Below are positions 33,680-45,512 of a DNA stretch of 64,000 nt, piece by piece. The stretch is from Coniferiporia sulphurascens (taxonomy: Eukaryota; Basidiomycota; Agaricomycetes; Hymenochaetales; Hymenochaetaceae). The DNA lies in assembly GCA_002794785.1 (NCBI GenBank), contig NBBA01000004.1:558001-622000 (forward strand), in the 5' to 3' direction. Every line of letters starts with the position of its first letter. The first letter of the stretch is position 1. The notes beneath the pieces are model-generated. The model worked only from the letters and a program-made list of their open reading frames with translations. It was not told where the DNA came from and searched no databases. The position numbers and the translations under genes are program-made.

Positions 33680-35220
33680 CCAGTGGTTGGTGATACATGG
33701 AGGCCAATCAGCCCATTTCCAACTCTAGTAGAGTCACAGTAGTCAGTCACAATAAATAGTTCATTCAAGGGTGTACTGACCTGCTCACATTGCTGACATG
33801 GCCTGTGTGTGGTGCAGGTGCCAGGGATGAGACCCTTGGAGTACTTGAACCAACCACCATGGTTAGATTCCTTCTTTGTGGGACATCACCGGGAAGCAAT
33901 GCAGGGTCAATGACTCTATACTTGATGTCCACCTTGTGACTGTCAGCAGGAGGAAGGATGTCTGATTCAACACCCAGGTAGTTGTTGTAATCTGACAACA
34001 GATGGCTGTGTATTGCACCATTTGCAATGACAGGAGGTATCCATGGTGATTCAACAGACACAGTCTCTTTGATATTGAGGTCTAAGCACATCAGATTAAA
34101 GTATGAGTTGCAAACGAAAGTATAAATACTCATGATTAGCCAACAACCTGACCGACTAATCCTGCCACCACCTGTCCGGCACAGGAATATATTTTTGCTT
34201 AGAGGACCCAACATGGATGCTTATATACTTTCCAATTAGAACTTGTTTCATGAATGGGACCATTCAAACACTTGCCTCTTTGTAATAAAACCGGCTTCCC
34301 CCTGGTATGTGTATTGGCAAAAAAACTCTGTGTCCCCCACTTTTGTCCACCCACAGCCGAGTAAAACACCAAAATAATGAGTGAGTGTACTATCCAACTT
34401 CCGTTGCTTCCTTCAAAAAACAATTAGTAATCTATCAAGACGAAAATGTCTTCACTCACTTGTAAAGCATGGCGTCTTTGACGGGCTGGTTTGCAAGTGC
34501 CTTGTTCGCCTTTGTGAGTCACATGGCTTCTTTTGTGTACCACTGCAGCTTATCCTTGGACAGTAAGTCAAACTCCCTACTGGCAACTGAGCATAAAATT
34601 CTGATTTGCAGCATTTTCTCACCCCCTCGAAGTGCAAGCTCTTCATCCATCATCCTGGTGTTAGGTGGTGACTGGGAATAACTCAGCCGGGCCTCCAGGG
34701 GATCAACAAGGCATTGACTAGGAAGGACTATAGCTCATATCATTGAGGGATGGGATCTGACCATAGTGCCGAGTAGATACCCACAAGCCCACCTAGGCGA
34801 CTATCAAGGGTACCACCCTCTATAGATGACACAGGGGCAGCACAGAAGATAAAAGCGAAGGTAGACTTGGATTGGCAGAGATTATCGAGCCAAGGAATAA
34901 GTACATGAATGTGCTACTTATATACTCCAAGGCTGTGAGACTCTAGTGCTACTTTGGGACTACAATGATCACATGAAATGGAAGGTGATGGAATGTCGTA
35001 GAAGGAATGACTAACAGGTCAGCTGATGTCACATGTTGATCATGTGACCATCAAGGTACATGACAAACAGTGACAACAAACAAAGGATTAAAGAGATAAG
35101 ATAAGATAAAACAAAAGGGGACTCAATTGAAAAGGAAAAAGGATTCACGCATGTACCAGTCCTAACACCTGGATATGCATTCGCCCTCACGGTGAAAGAA
35201 CACACTGAATGCAGTATTCT

Positions 35221-35607
35221 TCATTGGAGTAGTATGAAAACCCAACTGCATTCCCATTGAAGCCTTGTTGTCATTGGAGATATCATCATCTGAAAGATAT
35301 TTTGGGCCTTTGTAGGAACAAATATGGTTTTGGAACCATCGTCTAAACCTCTAAAATAACTGATGTCAGACTCAACATAATGCCCCAAAGTAATGTGAGC
35401 ACTTGCCGCAAGGAGGATGTTATAATTGGCCTCCAGGGAGTCCGAATGAAACTTCATGGTGTACTCCTTGAATTGCATTCTGGTCCATGTCCTCCTCTCA
35501 TCATTCATACTTGTCAAGTCCAGAGCTGCATATGTAGGTAACAACTCCCAACAGTAGATCTCTTTGGGGGATGGGGGGTCCTCAGTTTTGTCTTTCTTCT
35601 TTCCCAT
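35221..35607 (-). CDS. Unrecognised open frame within the SPT5-like region
   Basis: 128 residues from the ATG at 35607 (MGKKKDKTEDPPSPKEIYCW). It has no recognised family. An overlapping frame directly downstream (SMGMQLGFHTTPMKNTAFSV) looks like its continuation after a one- or two-base shift near 35,280, or across an unresolved intron. It could be an exon of the SPT5-like gene, of a separate gene, or of a decayed transposon. Confidence 0.3.
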   Translation of the reverse strand: MGKKKDKTEDPPSPKEIYCWELLPTYAALDLTSMNDERRTWTRMQFKEYTMKFHSDSLEANYNILLAASAHITLGHYVESDISYFRGLDDGSKTIFVPTKAQNIFQMMISPMTTRLQWECSWVFILLQ

Positions 35608-36490
35608 GTTGAATGCAGTATTAGATGCGCTCAGACACAGTCAATGAGGGGGCAAAAAGAAAGGGCTGAGAGTACTGTGTCTGACAGGAGAACACAGGAG
35701 ACTGAACTGACCAGGTACAACATATCTAACCTTATTGAGTAATGTGAAGAAAACATTGCTGATATGCATGACAATATTCCTTGGGAACAGTCCTGTGCAA
35801 ATAAGATCAGAAAAGTCCAAGAGATACTTACCTGATTAAGGCACTTCATCTTCAGCAATCAACACCAATGGGCAGGTAATTAGAAGCTGTGTTGATTGTG
35901 GCAATCAAATTGTACATTTCCGATGTAAAGGGTTTAGTCTCAATAGAGAAGAAATGTGTATGTTACATTGTCCCAATACAAAGAAAAATATTGAATTAAA
36001 AATAAAGTTCCTACCAGCTCCCAGCCAGGTTATCCACAACAGTTAAATTTACGAGAGGCTTGGACCACTTTGAGTGTCTGTCCTCTGGCCTGCATACTAT
36101 TGCCGTTTTTTCAACCCCCCCCTTCAGTAGACCCAGTACAAGCAAGACTTTCCCAACAGCATCTTTTTCTGCCCCACCAATAACCATTACACTGAGGTTT
36201 TTTTAATCTGGATGTTGAGGGCCTAGTTCTAGAACAGGTACGGTGGCCGGGGATGTCTTATATCCATTGCTGAGGTGGATAGTCATATGGCATTGGTCAT
36301 GCACATGCATGCATTTATCATGGTCACCTGCAACCCACTCAGGCACCATGTACCCGATGCAACAGCCAAGATGCCTCACATGTATCCTGTACATGGCAGA
36401 CTGTGCCTGTACTGCTGGCGAAAAAAGCCACATGCCACTCAGGGAAAAATCTGAAAATTTCGATTCATTAGTAGCTTTTCTAGAACCCTG

Positions 36491-36918
36491 TGTTACAAAT
36501 TTCCTTTACTCATCGCTTTTATCAGCATTGGTCATCTCCATTGACTAAGCTACCTTGTATGCTGACTGATCCTAGCCTCATGATCAGTCAGACTCTTCTA
36601 CCAGTTTCTATCCCTTTCCATGCTGACTGATCCTTACTGTTTGCTCAGTCAGCATTCCATATTATTCTATAGTGTTCTACACATGTATATAAGGACTCAC
36701 TTTCAGAGCATCAAGCCTTAAGCTTGTGCTCTTTGTTCAATAGAGCCTACTCGTTCATTATCTCCTTTGTGGGATATTAAGTCACCAATCACCAAGCCCA
36801 CCAGTCTACTAGTCCTTGGGGAAACCCTTGCTCAATTATCGCCTCATATCTACCTTGTCTTACTCAGTCGATCTTCGTCGATTGCTTATTAAGCCTTACC
36901 TAATCAGTAGGCTTAACA
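36491..36918 (+). mobile_element. Solo LTR, copy 3, shorter variant (TSD CCCTG)
   Basis: Starts TGTTACAAATTTCC and ends AGGCTTAACA. CCCTG flanks it on both sides (36486-36490 and 36919-36923). It shares the ends and the aagcttgtgctctttgttca block with the 33117 and 40731 copies but is 428 bp long with a diverged middle, so it is a related subfamily. It interrupts the SPT5-like gene next to a possible intron. Confidence 0.88.
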
Positions 36919-37431
36919 CCCTGTAGCCCTGTTATCTGTACCAGTAACAGGCAGTAGGGAAGAAGGGCCATCCCATTTGACCCAGTCGCCTTGGCCGACA
37001 AACCATGTGTCATCAGCAGAAGCATCAGGTTCGATGGGAGGGGGTGTGGCTTGCCACTCTCGTGTCTTGCCCTTTTCGATCAGGCCTAACTTGAACTCCC
37101 AGAATGTCACAGCATAGGTTTATTATTATTATTATTATTCCTGCAGTATTACATAATTACAAGCTGCCGCCCAGAGGGGGGGCCCTAACTACATAACAAC
37201 AGAGGTGCCCGTTATCATGCATTGTGCGAAACTGGGTGGGGGCTCTGCTCCCCAAAGGGGTGCCACAGTGTGAAGAGCCCCTATTTAGTAGAAGAAAGGT
37301 AGAAGGAGGAATACATATTGCTACAAACAAACCAGGTGGGTAAGGGCAGGTTAAAGTAAGAAGCTTGGAATTGGAAAGGGAGGGCAAGAGTGCCAGCCAA
37401 GACGTATTCAAGGGAATTCGAAAGGCAGTCA

Positions 37432-40400
37432 CTATTCAAGAGGGAAGGGAGGAAGCATACCTGAGAGCTCCAAAAGGGCTGGGTCCGAGTCCTGGGTTTG
37501 GGGTCTGAGCATATGACACATGTAATCCCATAGGAGGTCCAAGTCCATATCCTCATTGGTTGGGTGGCCACCAAGGTCCATCGCTGCAAAAGCTAGTCGG
37601 ATGGCACCGGATGTCCGGTCAGAGAGGCGGTTTAGGTGCCCCATCAGCTGCAGCCAACATCGCAGAACTGGGAGGCGGTTTTCGTCAGCCCACTCTGAGT
37701 GGTGGACTGGAAGAGGGTCCCGAGGAGGCCATACACGTCATATCCAAGGTTGGAAGGTGCTACAGCCACCTAATATGTGGGCAGTCGACTGCGTGGGCCA
37801 TGGGGGATGGTTGTGCCACCTGCAGTGCGAGATCAAGCCATGTCTGCATCAGTAGGTCGAGTCAAAACTCAGCCAGTATCCCCTGTAGGGACCAGCACGA
37901 CAGAGGACTTGAGCGACTGCTGATAGCTCACTCCAGGGGTGGTCTGCCGATTGCATGAGCAGCTTTTTTGGGCGGTGTGTGGGGGGGCCCTGTACCGCCA
38001 AGTATTTGTCGGTGGTGGAGGCAAGGGGGCGGGCTAGTGCAAAGGTCCACCTGTCCATGAGGGTGCGGACAGCGACCTCTTTGAGTGTGGAGGTGGAGGG
38101 TTTAAGGTCGGATGGAGGGAGCTCCGTAGCTAGCTTCACTTCCACATCAGCCCATTCATTTCTGGGGATGTCTGAGTGACCAGGGCACCATACAAAGTGA
38201 ATGGTGAGCTGTGGGTATGAGTCCAGCAGAGTCTCCACACCCACTTTCCAGATGTGGAGGAGATGGGTGCCGGGGGCGGGGGCCCATGTGCGGAAGAGGT
38301 GGAGTGCAGTCAGCGAATCAGATAGAAAGAAGATATCTGATGTGACATGCAGTTGTGCTGGGAGGCGGCGTGCTACCCAGCCAGGGGCCATGGCGAGGGA
38401 GAATTCCTTGGTGTCTGTGGCTGTGGCGCAGGTGGGGGACTCCAGTCGACGTGACTGGAGGCGGGTGGTGCCCAGCATGGCACAGATGGCCGAGCCTGAC
38501 TTATTGTCTATGCAGGAGCCATCCATGAATACCTGGACATGTGTTGTGGAGCTGAGGGCTCTTGCTGTGCTAACAAATTGTTTGCACATGTCAGAGCTGA
38601 CCAGGGTGATGGGGGTGGTGAAAAGGACTCGGCCATTGGTGAAAGCCAGAGGGTCCGTCCATGGGGGATGCATGTATGCGGGGACCTGTTGAACCCGGGG
38701 GGCTCGGACCTGCAGAGAAAGTGAAAAAGGTCTGTTAGCTACATTTTTTAATAATTTTCGGCCAATAGAGTGGGGGGTGCGCCATAGGCGCAGAGAATGG
38801 GTAGTCTTTATATACTCAAAGTAGAAAGAAAGGGGAGGGACTGAGCAGAGAAAATTAGTGGAATGGGGGGAGGTGCCTTTGAAGACGCCCAATATCCACC
38901 GACAAGCCGTGTTTTGCACAGTCTGGAGGCGGTTTACCAAAGTTTTTTGGCGGCAGCCATGGTACCATACTGGCGTGCCCCAGGACAGGACTGAGCAGAT
39001 GCAGGAGGTGTACAGGCAGCGGAGGAGAAGGGCCGAAATGCCGCATTGGGTATTGCCCGGGATGCGGAGGGCAGCGAGGGTGGAGAGCCCCTTGGAGTGC
39101 ATTCGCTCGACATGGGGCTTGAAGGAAAGGCCTGGGTCCCACCATATCCCCAACCATCAAAGTGGGATTGAGGGGCGGATCAGGGTGTTGGGGTTGACCT
39201 GGATGCCGGTGGTGTCCCAGCCGTCATAGCCAGTTCGTCGCCAAGGGGGGTGGAAGTGGAGGCACTCTGTCTTGGCGGCTTCAATGTTGAGACCGATGGT
39301 GCCGAAGAGGGTGTCGAGTTGTTGGTAGGCATGGGTGAGGGTGCAGCAGTTGGATGCCACTGAGGGACCTATGCAGATTAGTAAATGGTCGTTGACATAT
39401 GCTAAGGCAGTGGTGCCGGCTTGGTGGAAGCGCTGGAGGACCATGCCTGCAAATATCATTGACAGGATGGGGGATACCAGCAATCCTTGGGGGGTGCCAA
39501 AGTCGGGTTTGGGGGCAGTAGGGAGGGTAGTGCCATCAAAAGCGACAGCCACCTGTCAGTCCATCATGAAGGACAAGCACCAGTTGGCCATGTCAGGTGT
39601 GCAACCGAGGTCCAACAGTTGCCGGTGGAGGAGTTGGGGGTGCACTGAGTCGAAAAAACCCTGAATGTCGACCACTAGGACTGAACAGACGAGGCCCTCT
39701 GAGTGGGCACACTCCGCAATCTGTAAAAGGTGTTGGGCAGCATCATAGACCGAATGTCCTTGATGCCCCCCATATTGGTTTGGTGGCAGCCAGTCCCTCA
39801 TGTTAGCGAGGTACTGCAGCCAGTTAGCTATTATCTTTTCAAGGAGTTTCCCTAGGGTCTCCTTGAGAGTGATGGGCCAGTATGAATGCGGCGAGAAGGG
39901 GTCTTTCTTGTTGGGCTTCTGCAGCATCACCACTTTTGCTGCCTGCCAGCACTCAGGGTGGTGCCCCAAGCGCAGACAGCCATTGAAAAGTGAGAGAATC
40001 TCATCGGGGTAAGCATCCACGACCCATTTCAGGGGGCGGTAGCCTATTCCCGAGAGGCCCAGAGCCGACAAGTTGGACGTGTCGGACAGTGCCCCCATAA
40101 GCTCGGTGAGGAGGATCGGCGGGGCAGCTGGTTGGCGTGGTGGCAGCGGGGTGTTGGCCGCTGCCTGGGGTGGGGGGGGCATGAAGAAAGTTTCGCGGAA
40201 GAGCTCACCTTTCTCGTCGTCCGTTTGGGTGAAGGACCTGTCTTGTCGTTTCAGTGATGGGATGGGGGTGGGTTGATTACCAAGGCCTCACTTGGCCCAG
40301 TTCCAGATGTTGGAGGCATCCGCTTCCACTGCCTGATCGGCATAGAACTGCCGTTTGGCTGTCCTAATGCCTCGTTTGAAGGCACGTCAAGCTGCTGATC

Positions 40401-41993
40401 ACTGGAGGGGGGTGGTGGCTGTCTGGATGGCAGAAAGGAGGGTCTTGCAGTGGGGTGACCACCATGGGACTTCCGCTTTCGATGGCTTGGTGAGATGGGT
40501 GAATGGCTGAAGGGCGGTGACCATAGAGTCAATGACCACCTTAGCTTTGATGTCCAGGGTGTGGGTGTCGAGCCCTGGTAGTCGGAAGGCTGTTTTGAGG
40601 AGAGGGAAGGTGATGTCAGTCCATTCCTCCTTGTCGGCTGGTAGCAGCCGGTGGGTCTTTAGGACAGGAGGGGGGGGCTGAAAGGGCAGTGACCAATGCA
40701 GGATAGCATGGTCGGACAGCGGTGAGGGGTTGTTACAATTTTCCTTTACTTTTCCCTTACTGCGCTGACTCACTTCCTCTTCGTCATCATCAGTCAGTGC
40801 AACTCCCCCATTTCTCTGCCTTACTCATCCTTATTCGCCTTGCACCATAGGACGCCATGATGACGCCTTATTGCACCATCATGACGTGCTTTGCTTACTG
40901 ATACTTTCACTTGTATTACCAAGACCTTCCTTGGGTTTCCATGACCTTCCATAGTCATGTAAACGACCTAATACATGACCCTACAGTAGCAAACACATAG
41001 AGTAGCATATAAGCATGTAACTTCAGTAGCACAAGCCCTAAGCTTGTGCTCTTTGTTCATACAAGCCCATTATCTGCTACCACCAGTATACTGTGCGCCC
41101 GTGTGCCACAAGTTGCTTCGTCATAACCCGACTCACCTCAGAAGCCTACCGCATCCACATTGCCGATCAGGAAGCCCCATCGACAATCATCTTCGACTTA
41201 CGACATCTAGGAAGCCCCGTTGCCGTACCATCAGTCCCGACGATCTGGAAGCCCCAACATCGATCACCATGTAACCATTGAGCTTAACAGGGGTTGGAGG
41301 TAACCAAATCTAAAATAGAGTCGGGGTTGACCACAGGTGGGGCCCAAATCATGTCAATGGGGCACCTATGACGATTGCCATCAGGCCATGAGTTGGAGTC
41401 AGGTAGATGGGCAGGCACCAGGCCATGCCCACGGAAAAAGTCATTGAGGGGTTGTGCCCCCAAGTCATCTTGTCATGGGACGGAGAATTCGGACCACATG
41501 TGGTGGCGATGGTTGAAGTCGCCTGCCATGAGTAGAGTGGTGGCTAGCACCAAGGGGAGTGAGAAAAGGAAGGACTCACCTGGGTACTGGGGGAGGTGTT
41601 CTGTCGGTCCGGGGGGTGCATGCCATAATAGTTGCACACCCGGACAGTGAGTTGGGATTGTACCTCCACCATCAGTACATCAGTGCCATGGGATGTGGCT
41701 CTGAGGATCGACCAGGAGGTAGGTGGGAGGGCCCTGGATATGTATGTGACTACCCGAGGACAGACCTCTGGTGGTAGGACAGGTACATAACCTGGGATGG
41801 TGGGGACGTTGAGGATGGGGGTGCCATTTGGGTCGATGAGTGAGGGTTGCAGCCCTATTTGATACCAGGGTGGTTCCTGGATAAGAATTAGGTGCGGGGG
41901 GGATGGGTCAGTTGTAAGGACAGGTATTAGGGAATGTATCGCCACAAGTGAGTGGGCGGCGTTCCACTGCAGGATAGAGAGTGTCTCTATCAT
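37432..41993 (-). pseudogene. LINE family A ORF2 (endonuclease, RT, RNase H), decayed
   Basis: Starts at the ATG at 41993 (MIETLSILQWNAAHSL), overlapping the ORF1 stop as ATGA. The endonuclease part has QWN and ILIQEPPW and, after the solo LTR, SPLSDHAILHW. The reverse transcriptase has LKETLGKLLEKIIANWLQYL, VVDIQGFFDSVHP and TPQGLLVSPILSMIF. The catalytic box is AYVND instead of YVDD or YIDD at about 39,390, which should abolish activity. RNase H follows (VQVFMDGSCIDNKSGSAIC, FVWCPGHSDIPRNEWADVE) to LPPFPLE before the stop at 37432. The solo LTR and several stops interrupt the frame. Confidence 0.88.
40731..41289 (+). mobile_element. Solo LTR, copy 2, nested in LINE (TSD GGGGT)
   Basis: Starts TGTTACAATTTTCC and ends GAGCTTAACA, with GGGGT on both sides (40726-40730 and 41290-41294). 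Removing it rejoins the LINE endonuclease frame as TSNPSPLSDHAIL, which confirms insertion after the LINE. It closely matches copy 1 at 33117. Confidence 0.93.
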
Positions 41994-44041
41994 ACTTCCT
42001 CCATCTGTTTGTCGGTGGGGTCGGCGGCTAAGGCCTCTTCAATTTGACAGTAACACCTCTTCTTAGGGCAGGCCGGCAGGGTGGCGGGATGGTCGCCTTT
42101 GCAGTTGCTGCAGAGGTGGGGGTGGGGGCATGTGTCGCCTTCGGGCACTGCGTCAGTGGCACAGTGGGCGCATGATTTGCGATGATTGCAGGTCAGATGG
42201 GCACCCATGCAGTCAGCACAGCAAGGTTGGGCATGGCAGCCCTTGGTTCCATGGCCGAGGCCCTGGCACCGCTCACATTGAGTGAGGGTGGGGCGGACGG
42301 GTGGGACCAAGAGTCAGAGGGTGGATCTGAACATCCATACGTGTGGCCTCTTGAGGAGGCACTCATGGATGGAGCCATCAGGGTCGACAAAGGAGAAGAC
42401 CACTGGGCACCTGTCGAGAGTCGGCAGGTGGTCCTCTGTGGCAGCGAAGTGGGGGGTCACAATGAAGTCGAGGTTGCGGAGTGCCGGGTTGTGCCGGATT
42501 TCGGCCATGAGGGCCTTGTCAGTGATGGTGTGCCTGTTCTGGCTGAACAGGAAGTCCTTGCAGGGCACCATGGAGATGCGCAATGCGGACCAGGGGCGGA
42601 CTCTGGAGGGGGTCAGCGAGAAGGCAGCTGGGACATTAATCCCTGCTGCGATGCACTCTGTGCGCATATGGGAGGCGAATGCCGTGGAGTGATGGTCAAT
42701 GATCGTTTCCATGGTAGGGTTAGCCGAGGATGGGCATGCCGCAAAGGTGGTCATGATGTTCCCCTTTACATTGTAGGAAGAGGACAGGACCGGGACTTGG
42801 TCTGTGGTGGGGAGGGAAGTGAAGAACTCATGGGATGTTTTTGTCAGGGCCATTGCTGACTTCTGGTTTTCGGCCCATATGCCGACTGTCAGGGTGAGGA
42901 CCAAGGTTGGGTCCTTGGCATACATAGTGGGTGGGGGGGGCACCTTCTGCTGGCACTTCTTTTTCTTCGGCGCTGGGTTGATGACCATTCCAGCAGCTGG
43001 AGCCACTGGAGCTGGGTTGGTGGCTGTTGGGGGGGCCGCTGCTGCGGCTACCTGCATGTAGGAGGTGGGGGCAGCCTGAATGGCGGCCTGGGGGGCAGTT
43101 TGCTGTTGTTGTTGTTGCTGTTGTCAGGGTGCAGGCCTAGAACTGATGGAAGCCATCTGTCGTGAAATAGAAGCCATGTCAGTAGTCAGGTGCTTGACTG
43201 CATCAGTCAGCACCCTCATTTCTGGGGTCACAGGGGCGGTGCCGGGGGTCCCGGTGGTGGCCGGGGTCCTCTGGGGGGGGCAAGCTGGGGCAAAGGGTTC
43301 TGGGAGGGCAATTTCCACCCCCTCCCTTGCGAAGTTGTAGGCCATTACCGTGTTGCGGTAGATGATGAGTTGGGGGTCTTTCCTTTCTTGCACAATCTTG
43401 GCAATGGTTTGTTGGACATTCCAGAGGAGGTCGCCAACAAACTGGGCCGCCTTAATGTCGATATCGGTGGTGGAGGCATCCGCTGTTTCCTTGTCAAAGT
43501 CTTCCAGGGCGTGCGAGAGGGAGTATATGAACCCCACGGTGTGGGGTTCATGTTGTGCTTGGGATGGGGGTCCTCTCGGGGTGAGAGGCGACATGGCAGC
43601 AGAGGAGCATTTCCGCCCGAGGCTTGTGCCTCCCACCTGTTGCAGGGGGGTATGGGGGTCAACCGCCATCTCTGGGGCTGTCTCACCGAGTTCATTTGAG
43701 CCATGGATCGACCCTACCGAGGCGGCTGGGGAGCCGGCTCAGGATGTCTGCCTTGATTCCGCACACGCCTGGGCGGTGAAGTCATAAGCTGAGATCAGTT
43801 GGGAGTCACCGATAGCTGGGGAGGGTGCGAGGGCGTCCAGGGAGGAGGTCGGGGCCTGGGGGGGGTTTGTGTTGGGGGTGGTGGGGGCCGTTCCATATCG
43901 AGTGGCGGCAGAGGCGCCAGCAGCCACCCAGTTGGTGGCGGCCCTGGCCGCACGGTCGGCAGCATCGCTGGCCGAAGAGGGAGGTGGGAGGGGTTGTTGA
44001 GTATGACAGAGTGCTCCATGGTAATCACTTGGGTTCGACAT
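41990..44041 (-). pseudogene. LINE family A ORF1 (gag-like, zinc knuckles), decayed
   Basis: Starts at the ATG at 44041 (MSNPSDYHGALCHTQQPLPP) close to the element 5' end. It is now open only in pieces (44041-43739, about 43669-43124, 43057-42314, 42310-41990), so it has stops or shifts. The C-terminus has three CCHC-like knuckles beginning CERCQGLGHGTKGCH, CADCMGAHLTCNH and CSNCKGDHPATLPAC. It ends GAAGTATGA, sharing ATGA with the ORF2 start. Confidence 0.82.
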
Positions 44042-44101
44042 GGGGGAGTTTTAGCTACCCACACTAGTCGATGGTGGTGGTTACTGGTCAAGAAGGATGT
44101 G

Positions 44102-45512
44102 TGTCACAGCATAGGTCATACTTTCTTCTATGGAAAGCGGTGTCGCATCGTCTGAACATGTAGTGGAGTGTCTGGAAATAATTACAAATAAATTGTTCCA
44201 CAAGACTTTGTGAGATGTTGAAACTTACACCGAAATAAGATGCATGAGCTCAATATTATCGACTGTGTTGGAACCGTTTACGGCAACTTGTGCAGTCTTT
44301 TTGATTGGATGACTGTCCAACACATATCCATATAATCCTTTTGCATGCTTGTTTGACCATATAAGCACAAAGAGACTTGCAAATGGGTCCCACCATGTAA
44401 AGGACTCCGACGTTTTTGACCCAATATTAGTATCTGATTTAGATACTTTTTCCACAGGATCTGCATGTTCTTGCTTGATCATCTCCAGCCACTTAGATAG
44501 GACTTGAACCTTGTCCTGCATTAGTAACCATTATTCAGAGTAGCATTTCTCATTGATTCACCTGTTTTGAGTGGGAACCTTCCACAATGTGAATGACTGC
44601 AGTATCCTCCTCAATGCATATAACCATTCCAACTGTATCCATGTGGGGGCCCATTTGTATTACCACGTTGTCACCAGGTCCCAGTATGCAACTAACCTCA
44701 TGCAATATTTCCAGTAGATCACTTCCATCACTTTCGGGCATTCAGATCAAGTCACCAATCCAAATGATGTTGTCATCCATGGACTTGATGATGCCCATGA
44801 CAGACACAAATGTGCCTACTATGACATTTACTCTGTCACCACGACACAAGAATGGGTTTCCTTTCTCAAGGCAGCCTAAGCCATAACTGCTGCGAAGAAA
44901 TAATGGTATTTCACTGAGGTCAGGCTTCACTGCCTTTACGTGATGTAACCTGGTAACTGTCTTCACCCATAGACCATGCACATAGAGGTGACGGCAAAAT
45001 ACATATGCATTGCTGCCTGTGTCCTGCACATCTTTGTCATCACATGTTGACACTACCTCCTTGGCATCGAAGAGTTTCGACATTGGCCATACATTGGGAT
45101 CAGAGCCTTTCAGGGCAATTCGAGGGACAGCAACCACCACAAGTGTGTCACCAATGAGAACATCTATCACCATGGCATAGTCTCCTCAGAAAAGGCCTCG
45201 ATGGAATGCAACCCAGTCGCCATCCTTAAAGCACTGATAGTCTTCACAGCTCCTATGTCATAGACCCAACATTGTAGAGTGCTCATCGCTCAGGATGAAA
45301 CGGACCCCGCTCTCTCGAAGTATTGCAAGGACAAACAGGCTTCACAAATGACCCCAGCGCTTGGCACTTGAATGTAGAACCTGCCAGGAAGAGCTTTGAC
45401 AGCAAATGCCAAGCAGCACTCGGGGAGTCGAGCATTCACACATGCTGCATTGGCCTCTTCTTTTTGTGGCTAAAACAAGCATAGGCTTAAAATGTACCTT
45501 CACTCAAGCCAG
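44102..45512 (-). pseudogene. SPT5-like (NGN-KOW) gene, 5' part, interrupted
   Basis: Resembles the transcription elongation factor Spt5. Reading leftward from about 45,475: an NGN-like segment (CLAFAVKALPGRFYIQVPSA), then GDWVAFHRGLF, stop, GDYAMVIDVL and VVVAVPRIAL, close to the Spt5 pattern RGxYKGDLAxV..V..VPRI. KOW-like segments follow: LCRGDRVNVIVGTFVSVMGI and LGPGDNVVIQMGPHMDTVGM, then LYGYVLDSHPIKKTAQVAVN near 44,300. In-frame TGA codons after GLF, after WIGDLI and after SVSS are at places where Arg (CGA) fits. The last exon (44150-44102, PLSIEESMTYAVT) runs into the LINE target duplication. The N-terminal start is lost, cut by a LINE fragment at 45,513. It is not the main SPT5 gene, being short and broken. 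Confidence 0.6.

Larger units (their letters stand above)
33765..37119 (-). pseudogene. SPT5-like (KOW) gene, 3' part, interrupted
   Basis: Continues the SPT5-like gene after the LINE insertion. The segment 37104-36919 reads TFWEFKLGLIEKGKTREWQA and GQGDWVKWDGP, joined in frame to the exon at 44102-44150 once the LINE is removed. It is then broken by a solo LTR (36491-36918). Further exon-like pieces: FSPAVQAQSAMYRIHVRHLG to 36203, and GKVLLVLGLLKGGVEKTAIV to NLTVVDNLAGSW near 36190-36020. The open stretch ending at 33765 (SVESPWIPPVIANGAIHSHL; NVSRSVHP) may be its C-terminus or another gene. The KOW/SPT5 call rests mainly on the 5' part; the exact intron pattern here was not solved. Confidence 0.5.
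37120..44101 (-). mobile_element. LINE (Tad1-like, family A), near full-length, carrying a solo LTR
   Basis: Non-LTR retrotransposon on the minus strand, flanked by a 15 bp direct repeat TGTCACAGCATAGGT (37105-37119 and 44102-44116), the target duplication. The 5' end is at about 44,101 and the 3' end has a (TAA)n-type tail at 37,120-37,139. ORF1 is gag-like with zinc knuckles; ORF2 has AP endonuclease, reverse transcriptase and RNase H. Minus the 559 bp solo LTR the element is about 6.4 kb. Both ORFs carry stops and shifts, so it is dead. It splits the SPT5-like gene. The order gag-EN-RT-RH fits fungal Tad1-clade LINEs. Confidence 0.9.

Noticed and set aside
42182..42859. Plus-strand frame in the LINE ORF1 region
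   Set aside because: Antisense to the gag frame, with no recognised domain.
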